Source: Struthio camelus (taxonomy: Eukaryota > Chordata > Aves > Struthioniformes > Struthionidae). From it: a stretch of 64,000 nt of DNA. Below are positions 46,101 through 63,603 of the stretch, one piece after another; position 1 is the stretch's first letter; each line of letters begins with the position of its first letter. Location: contig NC_090967.1 of the NCBI RefSeq assembly GCF_040807025.1, forward strand, positions 6,068,001 through 6,132,000, written 5' to 3'. The notes under the pieces were generated by a model. That model saw only the letters and a program-made list of their open reading frames with translations. It made no database searches and was not told the DNA's origin. The position numbers and the translations under genes were made by a program.

Positions 46101-49100
46101 GACCATCATCTGTGGGGCAAGCAAGCATTACTGAGACAATTTGTGTTTTACAGACGCTCAGACCCTCAGCAGAATTGCAGTGGTGCAGCAAGTTGCCACA
46201 AGTCTCCGGTCATGGCCTGGTGGTGAACAGCCCACTTCTGGCATGGCAGCAGTTCACAGTCCAGAGTAAAAGTAAAACCCATGGAGGGCTATTCTGACTT
46301 GTGGCGACTAACGAACCCACAGATTTTAACCCTCTCTGCATACATAGCTAGTGGCAGGCCCTGAGCAGAGCCTTCCTTCTCCATTAAATAGTTATGAAGC
46401 ATCTCAGACTCTACCCTGAGTGCTGTGCAGAAATGAGAGCTGGCACAGGAGCAGTCCCCACAGCTTGAAGGGCTGGAGGATAAACAGCATCTTCCAGAAA
46501 GCTGACCCACGCAGAAGGCTGGGGGATGAATGATTGTCCCCAGGTCACTCAGGACGCCCAGATGAAACCTGGGACTGCTTGCACAGGGAGGCGCCAGCTG
46601 CCAAGGCACACAGGCACCCACCCTGACAAAGCCCAGAGCAAGGGGAGAAACCAGCCCACGCTGTGCTGTGTTCGTGGCCTCCTTCTCCCCTATAGGGGGA
46701 GATAGGCATGATGGAGGATGTCCTCCCAGCTGCTGTTTCCATGGCAACAGTGCAGAGATGCCTGTTGCTAAGGGTGACGAGTGCGCAGGAACAGCAGATC
46801 TGGCTCAGGCTGAAAGAGCCAAAAGGCTCCTCGCCAGTGATGTAATGGGGCTTCACTTAAAGGGCCACTGGCTCTTTCTCCCTCCTCCCCTTGCCCCCAC
46901 CGGATTGTTAACAGACATCTTCTGATTCACCTTTAAAATTAACTGGAAATAGGGTCTGAGGAATGCAACCGTTCCCACACACTGCCTTGTGCAACTTGCA
47001 GGGCTGGGGAGAGAATGAGCAAAGCAGCGGGCGAGAGTGCACCGCAAGAGCAGCTTGAAACTGGAAAGAGAAACCAAATGGAAACCATCGCTGCCCACAG
47101 TTCTGCTAAAGTGTCAAAAAAATACTCTTAGCAAAAAGCAAACACATGCACACACTCCCTTTTTACAGCCTGCAGCACTAGAGGAAAGCAGTCTGTCCTC
47201 TTAAATCCACAAGCAGCTGAAGAAGCAGAACACAAGTCCTTCCAGCAAGGCCAGGCAGACCAGCCGTGACAGGTTGTGAATTGAGGCTTGTTACAAAGGA
47301 ATTGTATCCCCCCAGACAGCCTCCCATCTCTTCTGCCACCTCTCCAGCCTAGAGACCAGAGACTAGCCAAATCCCAGCCGCGCTGGGTCTGGCTTCTGGG
47401 CACAAAGAGTTCCCCAGAGGAACACAAAGGAACGGCTGGCACGTAGCATCCTCAGCCCCAGGAACTGGCAGCTTCACATCAGCTCTTCCTCAATGCAGAT
47501 GACAATGATGAGCAAGCAGAACTCTAATTCAAAACCTGGCCAGCTTCTGCCCCTTCCATGGCAGTGGCGCAGCTCCCCTGCAACCTGGTCTGCACCTTTG
47601 CAAAGTTGCGATGGTGCCTCTCCGCCCCAAGGGACAACGTCCCCTCCACATCCAGCCTGGACACCGCTCTTAGACCTGCTGCTACCCCCTACCCACATCA
47701 GGGCACAGAGCCGGCTGAAGGAAAGACCCAGTAAAGTGTCATATTTCTCTAAACACAAAGAGAAGAGTCTCCTGGGGCCTGCAAGCCCAAGAGCAGCAGC
47801 TGTCACCCCAGTACGAAAGAGGAATGAACTGAGCACAGCATGAAGAACTCCAGCTCTCTCACGGCTCCATCCCTACACCAAATATGGAGCCTCTCAGTGC
47901 CTCAGTTTCTCTACCTGTACCGGCTAAGACACTGGGAATCTATGTTAGGCTCTAGGTAACAGTTTCTAGATAAACATATAGAAAAAGACATCATGACACT
48001 TGCAACAAACCAACAGACATTTTTTCTTCCTTGCTGTCTCCGAGAGCAGTAAGATTTATCCATAAGAGAGAAGAGCCATAGAAGACACTCTTCGGAGGCC
48101 ATACACAGCTGCCAACAGGGTGCTGCGGGGGTTGAATAACCTTCTCATGCCTGAATGCTGACACAACGGCTCAGGGAAAGCAGCCCCCGCTCCGAGATGC
48201 AGCAACACAGTTTCATTCCCTGGGTGAAGAAAGGGCCCATTGTTGTGGCTTCCTCTCCTCGAGTTTTCAGGGTTTGTGCTTTAAACCCTGGGTAGAGCAC
48301 AACCAGACAAGCTGGGGAGATGGCAGTGCATTTGAGCCTTCCCCCACCGTTGGCCACAGTTGGTGTCTTTTGCTCACAGCAGAAGCAGCAGAGACTGCTT
48401 CGGGTCTCGGGTGGTGGGTTTTGGGGCCAGCGTTCCCACAGACTGATAATTACCCCCAAGGCACGCTCCTAGCTCTGGGGCTTGGAAAAATAAGTCTTGA
48501 CAATACTGTAGGGTGGAGAAAACTTACATAAGTCACTGAAAGGGGTAACAGAGACCATGGCTTTCCAGCTTCAGTATGTTTCCTGGGGCTATACTGATCA
48601 CCTACCTAGAAACTCTGCTTTCCAGAGCACACTTTCCAGTTTACACAGCATTTTTCCTTGCAGAGAACACTGCAATGTCCTACAAATTTCAACACCACCA
48701 AGAGAGCAATCTGGCTAGTGTGTGGGCCAAAAATGGAAAACACTTACCAGCTGCAGAGAAAAGCCAGATAGCCACTAAGGACAGAGGTGGTATCTGACAA
48801 ACATCATCAGGTTAAGAGGCAAAACTATCTGACAAGAAGACTTGTCAGCTCCCAGCAGCGCAGCAAAGATGGCTCAGGGTAGTTGAGGGCTGCAAGGTGT
48901 CTGCCTAGGCTTGCCACAGCTATTCTGGACCAGCTTTGCGCATGAATCCAGGAGCACTCTCAGTTTTATCTATTCAAGTTCACTGCGCAGCCCAAGACCT
49001 GCTTGGAAAAGGAGACTGCTAGCGCAGGCTTGCTGAGCTCCAGGCGCTTCACCCAGTCTTTCCCAAGGAGAGATGCCTGGTCCTGTTCCAACTATGCTTG

Positions 49101-52100
49101 GCCTAGACAATTCTAGACTCAGCTACTCTCCAGGATGTTTAACTAACGCAGAACTGAGAGATGCTCAGATTGCTGCTTTTTAATCAAACTCCTTAGAGTC
49201 TGGCTGCCACCACTCCCTGCATGGGGAGGACACCAAGGGCAGTGGCTTTCAGAGACCAATGGAGCACAGACACTAACCACAGCAGGACAGGGGCACACAA
49301 ATATAGGAGAAGGCTTAGAGAGAAGGGAACCGTTGCCTAGACCTGGCTTGACCTTTTTCACTTCTGAAGGTGGGCGGCAGCTCCCATGAGATGATATAAT
49401 CACATGTGTTGTGAGTATCACTCAAGTTCACACACTCGGAAATCAAGGGGACAAAGAGCAGAGAAAAACTCAAAGGTAAGAACCCAAGGAGGAAAGACAT
49501 GTCCCTCAGACCTGTACAGGGAAACCTGTACCCCCAGTACAGCTGACCTCAAGGGCCTTCCCTATCCAGTAATTCACATTTGCTCAGCTAAGCGAGATCT
49601 TTTCTATGCAGAAACAAGTTCCTTTCTGTATTCAAACCAAGTGAGGATTCTATGAAAAAGAGGCAACAGACCCAAAATTATCTTTGTTCTAAGGATCACT
49701 GGAAAAGCTATGTCTAGTGCACAGTTACAAACCCAGCACTTATAACAGGTAACGTCAACGATTTCAATAGGAATTGAAATCGCCAAACCCCTCCCATTAC
49801 ACGCACAGTCTCTACCACTTCATCTAACCAACTGTGAGACAATTTGTGACAAAGCTGTTGCAGGATAAACGTTGCTGCAGTGGTCCCAGAAAAAGAATGA
49901 ACAACCTAGATTCTGTCTTCTCACTACCACTGACAAAAAATGGGACAATTCAGATAATATAGGGAGAGGTACGTTGCTTTAAGGCACTTGTTTCACACAG
50001 AAGCAGTCATGGTCAGAGCTAAGCAAGGTGCACTTTATGCTCCAAGCTTCAAGGCCTTGCGGTAAGAGTCACTTCCTCTTCAGATGCAGAGAATTACAAT
50101 CCAAGCAGCAAGATCTATTATTTATAACTAACATGCAGGAAGGTGTCATTCTCGGGACACTGAATGAATTCATTTTATAAGCATGAGTGCTTCAGTTCTT
50201 GGACAGAACATTAAGGAATTCAAAATGAGGAAGGACCCTCTTTGAGTCTATACTGGGAAGCAAAGGGTCTTGAGCGTGGGAGAAGTTTTGTTCCCAGGTT
50301 AAACAAGAGGTTTTTCTTTATACTTTCCTCCTCCCTGAGTGATGGAACGTTTTACTCTGCTGCTGAATGACCCACTCCTCTCCTACCTGCACAAGAGCCA
50401 TGCAATAAAAACCGATTTCTTAAAAACTACTAATGCTTTTAGGGGAAAGCCACAACCTCCAGCTTTTCACATGGCAAGTCCAGCAGAATAAACAGAGGAA
50501 GTTTCAGATGCTAAAGTAATAATAACATTTAAAAAATAGTCTCCTCTCCCTGCTGCTACCCCCTCCACCTATCTGCTGGGAGGAAACTGATGCTATCACA
50601 CTGTCACTTAGCATCTCATCACTACAACACACTCAGGTTTAGCCACAAGAACCAGCTCCGATCAACTCTCCTCATTCTTCTGCAATTACAATCGTGACCC
50701 ATTTCTCCAAGGGAATTATACTTCAGCGTCAGTAAAAGTTGCCAAGCGTCCTCCAAGGGCACTCTGTGGACTCCACAGCACTCCAAAGAGTTTTTTTCAC
50801 CCTCTGATCAGTGTGCACTCTGTAAAGACGAGCCATGCCTCGCACAAGGAGAAATTGGAGCACAAAGGAAATTACCTCCCATCTGTTACAGTACCTCCAA
50901 CCTCATTCAGACCAGAGCCAGAATTTCCAGGTGCTGTATGCTGCCCATCAGTAGCTACACGCAGACAGATACAGGTACTAAGGACACGTTCAGTTCTACA
51001 TAAAAAGCCAGCACATTACTATTGAAGCCTTCCTTGCCTGCATGCCGTTTTAGCAGCTTCAGATGACTCCAGAGGCCTTGGACTGGAACTTTGGACAGGA
51101 CAAGCACCACCTCACGTTACCAGAATAAGCAAGGACAATTCTGAACAGCAAAGGTAGAGCCACTTCAAAGACAGGCCTTGGCAGCCAGTAGGGCAGAGAG
51201 AGGAAAGCAGTAATTTCCGATAGCTTCCTTTTCACTGTACTGTACTGTGAAGCTGTAGTAATTAAGCTACCAGTAGCTCTGGTAGCTCTGTGAAACAGCC
51301 TTGAAGGGAGCAGTTTCTCCAGGAAACAAGGCCTGTCCCATGTAGACGCAGAGAACCACACATGCTCCTGTAGCTACTCAAGGCCATGTGCCACCATACG
51401 CCTGGGTAGGTGAGAAAAGGGTTGTCTCTGTACCTCTGAGAGGACTGTCACCTGACCCAAAAGACAGCACCTCCATTGCTTTTGCCTTTCAAGTCCTATC
51501 AAGGCCAAGGTAAATTGCATAGCAAAGTCTACGGCACCTCTCTAGAAAGGTAGCGTGGGAGAAATCCCCTCTGCCAGGACTGAGCCATCCGAAAGGTCTC
51601 ATTTCTTTATGAATGCTTTTCACTGCAAGAAATTAATGAAGCTGTTCTTCACTATCAGGGAAGTCCTGCTCATCCTGTCCCTTACAAAGCAGCAGTTTAA
51701 CAGGGAGGGGACAAATGGCCAGCAAACCCTTTCAGAGGCTGTGACTGATTGTCGGATGCTAGCATCCCTGCATCCCCCATGTTCTGAAGAAGGTCAGCCC
51801 AGCACTGCAGTACAGCAGCTATCCCCACGCCAACCCTTCTACCACCGCACCAGGGAAGGGAAAGCAGCAAAGGACATCTTTCTTGCAAACTGCAGACGAC
51901 ACACAGAAATGCAGCCCTCTCCCTCCTCCATGCACACCCCGTGCAACCTGGCCCCATACAAGAAATAACCCCCAAACCTCCCCTGGGGATGCATCCCCAG
52001 GGGAAGGGGAGCGAGCTCTCCCATGCATTGAGGCCCCCTGCTTTCCCGGGATGCAGCCCAGAGAGAAAAAGAACGCAATCTCCTGTCACACGAGATTCCC

Positions 52101-52665
52101 GGACCGCCTAGGATGCAGTCCCGGGGTAAAGGGGATGAGATCAGCAATGCAATGAGACCCCCGGCCCTCTTGGACTACAGCCCAGGGGAAGGGGGATGAT
52201 GTCTCCCACGCAAAAAGACCCCCCCGGGATGCAGCCCCGGGGGAAAGGGGACAAGACCTCCCATACAACGCGACCCTCGGCCCTCCCGGACAGCGACCCC
52301 GGGTGAACAGGGATGACAGCTCCCGTGCAACGAGACCTCCCGGCACGCAGCCCCGGATGAAGGAGGCCGAGCTCTCCCGGGCAACAGGGCCCCCCTGCTC
52401 CGCGGCCCCCCCGGCGGCGCAGACTGACCCGAAAGAGGCGCCGGGAGGCAGCGCGGCGCAGCGCGGTCCAGCCCAGGGCGCAGAGCCCGCAGAGCAGCAC
52501 CTCGCCCCAGCCCAGGTGCGCGTTCTCGGCCCAGGTCCGCCGCGACAGCTCCCAGCCGCAGTCGCCGCAGCCCCGCACGGCCGCCGCCAAGCTGCCGTAG
52601 CCGCGCCGCAGCAGCTGCCCGTAGCCCGGCATGGGCTCGGGCTCCGGGGGCGCCGGCCCGGGCAT
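40145..52665 (-). CDS. CERS1: CERS1, ceramide synthase 1 (C18-specific)
   Basis: Multi-pass ER protein that acylates sphinganine with stearoyl-CoA to make C18 dihydroceramide, abundant in neurons. Exons: 52665-52429, 43883-43724, 43164-42984, 42640-42479, 41545-41398, 40426-40145. The start MPGPAPPEPEPMPGYGQ aligns with human, with a second Met at residue 12. KMPESAWK lies in exon 2. Exon 3 carries HHVVTL (His178-179) and exon 4 HDVNDVQLEF (His205, Asp206), the Lag1 motif of the TLC domain. No Hox-like domain precedes the TLC, as expected for CERS1. The recognised reading gives 389 aa against 350 in human. The excess is all C-terminal, after REYD, so exon 6 may instead splice at a GTGAAC donor (40311) into an unseen last exon. 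Exons 1-5 are secure. Confidence 0.92.
43884..52428 (-). other. CERS1 intron 1, 8.5 kb
   Basis: The intron runs from donor GTCAGT beside exon 1 to acceptor TTGCAG at exon 2. It holds the minisatellite at 51987-52398 at its 5' end. The rest shows no recognisable exon, RNA gene or mobile element. Open frames of up to about 150 codons lack family resemblance or codon signal. Confidence 0.75.
51987..52398. repeat. Seven-copy 54-62 bp degenerate minisatellite in CERS1 intron 1
   Basis: Repeat starts, taken at GGATGCAG-like words, are 51987, 52049, 52111, 52172, 52227, 52288 and 52342. That gives spacings of 62, 62, 61, 55, 61 and 54 bp. A typical plus-strand unit reads GGATGCAGCCCCGGGG, then AAAGGGGA, then a GA-CTCCCATGCAACGAGACC part, then CCCGGCCCTCCC. 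The array stops about 30 bp from the exon 1 donor. Overlapping minus-strand open frames across it are repeat artefacts. Confidence 0.85.
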
Positions 52666-52880
52666 GGCGCTCCCCGCCGCGGCGCGCTCACCGTCGCCGC
52701 CGCCCGCCCATGGCCCCGCCGGCCGCCGCCGCCGCTGTCACCGGCAGCGCGCAGACTCCGGCCGGGGCGGGCGCCGGCGTCGCGCCACCCCCCCCCCCCC
52801 CCCCCCGCCGTTACCGGGTCCGAGGAGCCGCCCCCCAGCGCCCGGCGGCGAAGGCAGCATGCCCGGAGAAGCATCAGCTA
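52380..52880. promoter_or_regulatory. CERS1 CpG-island promoter
   Basis: GC- and CpG-dense sequence covers CERS1 exon 1 and the 200 bp before its ATG. It includes a GCC-repeat tract near 52700-52735 and a C-run near 52790-52806. No TATA box is evident, and there is no divergent gene on the plus strand. Confidence 0.7.
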
Positions 52881-55104
52881 ATTGGGTGCCAGTTAATCAG
52901 CAAAAAAAAAAAAAAAAAAAAAAAACCCACACCACACTCGCTGAATGAAGTTATGCGGGAGTTTCTTAAACAAGAAACAATGCAATTACTCTCTTCAACT
53001 ATGAGCCATGACAATAGCCTGGAATCGCTCCAGTAGCGAGAACCAGAGACAAAAACTAGTATTTTACTATCAAACGAAGACAATTAATGATACAACAGTG
53101 GAAAACAGCAGTGCCTGCCAAGGTACAGCCCTTGGGTGGCCGTGAGGGCTGGAAGCTACCCACAGAGCTCTGGTGCTATTGTCCAGCAGGGAGAGAGAAG
53201 AGAGACTTGTACATGTTCAAAACCACGTTCAAAGCCCCTAACAAAACATTCATCCTTTAACAGTTTGGGTTTGATATGCAAACAGAAAAAAACTCCTCCA
53301 GATCCTTCTCTTTTCCACAGATCTCTGCAAAGCAGGAAGATTTACCCCTTGCTTATACAGGGGCCAACAAGGTATTTCAGTGCAAAGAAGTCCGTGTGTT
53401 TTGCTTTTACCCCCACAGCTACACTTCTGCACCTGTTCCAAATAAGTGACAGCAGGCTCTAGGATAAGGAGATGCACCTGAGGACAGGCAAGCACATACT
53501 TCAGGAGGTGGTAACCCCAGCTGAGAAAGACTTTACTAAATACCCACTCCAAAAGGCATGCAGCTTGCACTCCTGCCAGCTGCCAGTCCATAAAAGAATA
53601 CAAATCTCATTATGGGCATGTTTAAAAATCAAAAGCAATACATTCATAGTCACATACAGATAGTCAAAACACAAATGCAGACATCTCTTTTGCTAGGAGT
53701 AGCATGAGTGTAAGATGAAGATCCTCCTGAAATACTGAAACTTAAAAGTTTTCTTATGCTATGGCACAACAAGAACCTCAGACCAAAGGCACTGGAGTAG
53801 CAGTAGTACTCAGCTTCCACCGTGGAGGGACAAATGGAGTTCAGTTGTGCCCCAAAGCACCAAAACTATCAGCTAAATGGCAGCTCTGAGATTCTTATCA
53901 GTAGAGACAGGAGAAGAAAACAAAACAAAACAAAACATAGGCACTCAAGAATAGAAAACCCATCTATGGAATTGTAACTTGAACCAGCTTGATAGGGAAA
54001 GAGAAAATATAATTGAGCTTTATGCCACTTAAAAGTCATTGCTCTGATCACAGCTGCTTTGGGGAGAGCCATTTTGCCTTCAAGGTCTCTGGATCTTCTC
54101 TAATTGGTCTGGGACATCAGTGAGAAAAAACACAAACTCATTCCTCTTGGAGGTCTGAACAACATGTTCCTCTATTTTCACATTGACAGCCCTGGCTCCT
54201 ACTATGCCACTTGCATTTATTGTTTACATTTTTAAGTCAATTTATCATGGCCCATCAAGTGGGTAATGGCTGAACTGAAAACACAAGCCCCTTTCACATC
54301 TCCCTCAGACAGCTCTACAAAGGAAACATTCATTCAAGACTGGACCATGAATAACCCCTCATTGAAAATAGCTGCTTGCTAAACAAGCCAAGGAAAGAGA
54401 CAATAAGCCCTTTCAGAGCAATCACAGCCGAGGTGGGCACAAAGGAAACGCCAGTTGGACACATTTACAGTGTAGTATAAACCTCTCTTCTCCCCCTCCC
54501 CAAACACAATTCAAAAGATTAATATTAGAGTTCAGAAGGTCTCAACTGAGGGTTCCACTTGGACAGCTGCTCTTTGCATTTCTGATATGACACAATTGTT
54601 CAAAATAGACAGCAGTCTGAAACGGTGTACAGGAGTCAAAGGCTACAGAAAAATACATTTACATGAAGTTGTATCACATATGTTCCAGGACACACCAGGT
54701 TCAACAGCTGTTACACTTCTCACAAGTGCCTGGGGGCAAGTGCACTTTCACATGTACTGCAGGATGTACTTTGTTAAGGGAAGATCTCCTGTTTTCCTGC
54801 TTCCAGGACATGAGCTACTGGATTTTACCACCTTAAGATCATGGCTGATCCTACTTTGGGGAAGCTCTCCCTCTTGCCAGCAGTATCCCCGTACAGCCAT
54901 GCATCCTTTCTACAGAGGATGCTGAAGTTAATGGAAGGGTCACCAGTCAGACTGAAACAGCCGTAACTCAGGATTCACCTGTGTACTGAAGGTAGATGCT
55001 TACAGTTAACCTTCGTATTCTTCCCACAAGTATATCCTCAGTGCATATGACAGGGCTCAGTCACAGAGAGGAATTACTTGAATTCCAGAATGCAAATTAA
55101 GGGC
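52881..55104. other. CERS1-COPE intergenic sequence
   Basis: The interval starts with an A-run of about 24 at 52902 and holds an (AAAAC)n run near 53917-53936. No coding exon, RNA gene or recognised repeat family is seen. Open frames are at most 117 codons without resemblance to known proteins. Confidence 0.65.
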
Positions 55105-55418
55105 CACACAGATCCAGAAAAGGCTTTATTAGGAATGTTTAAGGTACAGTGTTGCATACTCTTGATCCGCACTGTATTTTAAACAGAGTTCAGGACCCAA
55201 CTAAGTCAGAACACAGGCTTTTCAGCTACCAAATTCAAGTGGCTACAAGTTATATGCAAGATTAGCATTGGCTCCCTGCATTGCGAGACCCCACCATGCT
55301 GAAGTAAGCCAGACCGACTTGCAGAGGGAATTTTTTCCATGTTGCCAAAGAGGCTTTGCGCATCACCCCCAGTTCCCAAGGTACCGTAGAGCAGATCCGC
55401 AGCCTCCTTCCCTTCTCC
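55105..55418 (-). other. COPE: COPE 3'UTR and poly(A) signal
   Basis: The stop codon is TGA at 55421-55419. The minus-strand AATAAA at 55130-55125 lies about 290 nt downstream and is the likely poly(A) signal, with cleavage near 55,110. Confidence 0.65.
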
Positions 55419-60717
<5,299 letters not shown>

Positions 60718-60978
60718 TTCCCTCCCCTCAGACACGTCTCCGGAAGCAGCTGGGCCGCGAGGGCTGCCGGGAGCTAGCGTCACAGGACGCTCCTCTCCCC
60801 CCAACCAATGGGCGTGCCGGGGGCGATGACGCCAGAGCGGGCGCCGGAAGTGGGTGCAGAGAGAAGGCAGCCAATGAGGAGGCCGGGCGGGGCGGTGACG
60901 CGCAGCGCGTAGGCCGGAAGTGGGGGGGGTGGCGGCGGCGGCGGCGGCCTGGCCGGCAGTGGCAGCGGCAGCGGTATC
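60718..60978. promoter_or_regulatory. Bidirectional COPE-DDX49 promoter
   Basis: Only 261 bp separate the two start codons, inside a CpG island of about 60330-61560. Sites seen include ETS/GABP-type CCGGAAG at 60740, 60844 and 60914, CCAAT boxes at 60805-60809 and 60871-60875, and TGACG half sites near 60778-60782 (reverse), 60827 and 60897. No TATA box is present. Each ATG is embedded in ATGGCGGC, which resembles a YY1 site. The pattern is typical of divergent housekeeping promoters, and the head-to-head arrangement also exists in human. Confidence 0.8.
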
Positions 60979-63603
60979 ATGGCGGCCTTCCGGGAGCTGG
61001 GGCTGGCGCCCTGGCTGGTGGAGCAGGCGCGGCAGGTGGGGCTGAGCCGGCCCACGGCCGTGCAGGCCGCCTGCATCCCGCCCGTGCTTCAGGGTGAGCG
61101 CGGCCGCCGCCGCTCGCGGCGCCCCGGTGGCCGTTAACGGCTGCCGGCGGCCGTTGAAGGGCTGCCGGCGGCCGTTAACGGCCCGCCTGCTTCTGCCTCC
61201 CGCGCAGGTCGCGACTGCCTGGGCTGCGCCAAGACGGGCAGCGGGAAGACGGCGGCCTTCGTGCTGCCCGTGCTGCAGGCGCTCTCCGAGGACCCCTACG
61301 GCATCTTCTGCCTGGTGCTGACGCCCACGAGGTGCGCAGGGGTCCCGGGGAGCCCCGGCCCCTGGGGCAGGGCCCCGCCGCGGCGCCCGGCCCCGCCTGA
61401 GCTCTCTCTCCCTCGGCAGGGAGCTGGCCTACCAGATCGCCGAGCAGTTCCGCGTCCTGGGGAAGCCCCTCGGCCTGAAGGACTGCGTCGTGGTGGGCGG
61501 CCTGGGTGAGTGGCGCTGCCCCGAGGTTGGGGCCGCGTGGGGCCTCTGCTGGTCCTCTCCGCCTCCGGTGCGGGCAGGGCTGGTAAAGAACAAAACACTG
61601 GGTGAGCAAGTGGGGGCCAAATTCTCCAAAATGCATCGGAAATCGCCTCTCTTTTGGCAGCCTGTTCCCTGCAGCAGCTGGATGGAGATAGGTAGTCGTT
61701 GTTAGAGAGGCTTACTGTCCTTTTGTCCCTGTGGATAGAGGCCTGTGTGATTTATCTCTAAACTGGGAGTGTTTCCTTAAACGTAGGCAGCTGTTTTTGA
61801 AGCAAAGAGTTATAAAAGGACATAAGGATGGTAAGCGTTTTAAACCCAGAACAATAGTTTTGTTTTCCTGGGTCACTGGATATCCAGTGTGTGGGTGACG
61901 CTTTTCTTTCTACGTGCTATGTTTTCTTCTTGCTGTGAAGTTGTTATTCTGTGCCTAAGGCTGTGTGAGGGTAGCAGAAATAGGGAGCGTTGTATTTCCC
62001 AACTTCACAGACCAAACGTTATTTAGGGTCTGTGTTCAGCTGCCTGTAACCTGGTTCTATGGCTCTTTGTTTCAGACATGGTGGCCCAGGCACTAGAGCT
62101 CTCCCGCAAACCCCATGTTGTCATTGCTACACCTGGCAGGTTGGCAGATCACCTCCGCAGCTCCAACACTTTCAGCCTTAAAAAGCTAAAGTTCTTGGTA
62201 GGGCAGTTTATTTAGTTTTGTTTCTGCTTTTAAGATTCCTAGCTTCGTAGGCATGAGTGCAGACAGTCTGTTGGTTATTTTTTGGCTGTGTCTAGGTTTT
62301 GGATGAGGCTGACCGGCTGCTAGAGCAGGAATGTACTGACTTCACTGAGGACCTGGAGGTGATCCTAGAGGCTGTTCCAGCACGCAGACAAACGTTGCTT
62401 TTCAGTGCCACGCTAACCGATACACTGAATGAGCTGAAGAGTCTTGCCATGAACAGGCCTTTCTTCTGGGAGGCTTTGTCAGAGTAAGTCTTCACCTGCT
62501 CCACTACATGTGGGATCACGCTTCCTCTCCGTTATCTTGTCTCCTGACGGTCTTTTATCTCCCTCATGCTCCATCTTTGCTTGTCAAACCTGTGCTTTTT
62601 TGGTACCTTGTTTTTCCCTCCCTGCAGGGTGCGGACAGTGGATGAATTGGACCAGCGCTACTTGCTTGTGCCAGAGACAGTCAAGGATGCGTACCTGGTC
62701 CATTTAATCCAGACCTTTCAGGATGAGCATGAAGACTGGTCTATTATTGTCTTTACCAAAACCTGCAAGTGAGTGAAGTTGCTCCTTGTGATTGCTCTTA
62801 CTGTAAACGTGTTTTTGCATTTCTAGTTCAGGTTTATGGTTTGTTAGACTGGGATGGTATTTACTTCCTTAGTCTGTGCTGAAATTTGGCAGATGAACTC
62901 CTTTTCCTTTGGGCAATCTGGGGGTGAAGGACTGTCCACAAATGTAACGCTCCAGAGGGTCAAGCTATGTTACCTCCCTTGATCTTCCTTTGCTCCTGCT
63001 GATGGATAACGGAAAAGGGATGGGGAAAATAGCACTGTCCGCTCTTTCGTACTGTTCTCTTTCTTTAGGATTTTAGTTCCTGGGGATTAAGTGTGGTGCT
63101 TGTGACATTTCCCTGGGTACATGCAGGGATCCAGTCACTCTCTTGGGGTGAGCGGGTGCTAAGTGTGGAGTGGGCGTCCTGTTCCCTACCTCCGTCAGAG
63201 CGCTTCGGTAACTAACTTCATCGTGGTGATTGTACTCTGAGGGGTTCTAGAGGAACCCCAGCCTCTGTTCTGATTCATCTGCTTTTGAAAGATCAGAATA
63301 TAACAAGGAAATGTATTTTTGCCTTAAGGGACTGCCAAGTCTTGAACATGATGCTTAGGAAGTTCAACTTTCCTTCTGTAGCTCTGCATTCCATGATGAA
63401 ACAGGTGAGTGACAGGCCAGGTCTGGGAGATGGATGCTTATAGCTGCATCCCTGAGCCAGAGGTCTGTCCAGGGCACGCAGCTCCTGAGGATCGCAGTAT
63501 CACTTATCCAGACTTTTCCTTTATAGCGGCAGCGATTTGCGGCTTTAGCAAAGTTCAAGTCCAGCATCTTTAGGATTCTTATTGCCACGGATGTTGCTGC
63601 CAG
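60979..63603 (+). CDS. DDX49: DDX49, DEAD-box RNA helicase (5' part; continues past window)
   Basis: Nucleolar DEAD-box ATPase related to yeast Dbp8, used in ribosomal RNA processing. Exons in the window: 60979-61093, 61208-61331, 61420-61505, 62076-62197, 62296-62483, 62628-62768, 63329-63404, 63527-63603. They encode 309 residues of about 480. The start [16 protein letters not shown] has A at -3 and G at +4. Seen motifs: Q-motif PTAVQ, motif I AKTGSGKT (46-53), [21 protein letters not shown] (152-155), SAT (186-188), FTKTCK, and ATDVAA at the last exon edge. The remaining helicase motifs and the Lys-rich tail lie beyond 64,000. Introns are short (98-570 bp). No break is seen. Confidence 0.95.
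61127..61191. repeat. Three-copy 20-21 bp tandem repeat in DDX49 intron 1
   Basis: The unit CCGTTAACGG-CTGCCGGCGG is repeated. The second copy reads CCGTTGAAGGG and the third stops after CCGTTAACGG. CCGTTAACGG is a perfect palindrome. The array fills more than half of the 114-bp intron 61094-61207. Confidence 0.8.

Noticed and set aside
52086-52881. Open frames of 262 codons (minus) and 192 codons (plus) over CERS1 exon 1
   Set aside because: They are products of the minisatellite and CpG island. Only the 79-codon CERS1 exon 1 frame matches a known protein.
52900-52926. A-run as the tail of a retroposed element (also A-runs near 33200, 33790, 33830, 34305)
   Set aside because: No SINE or LINE body or target-site duplication was recognised next to any of them; treated as simple repeats.
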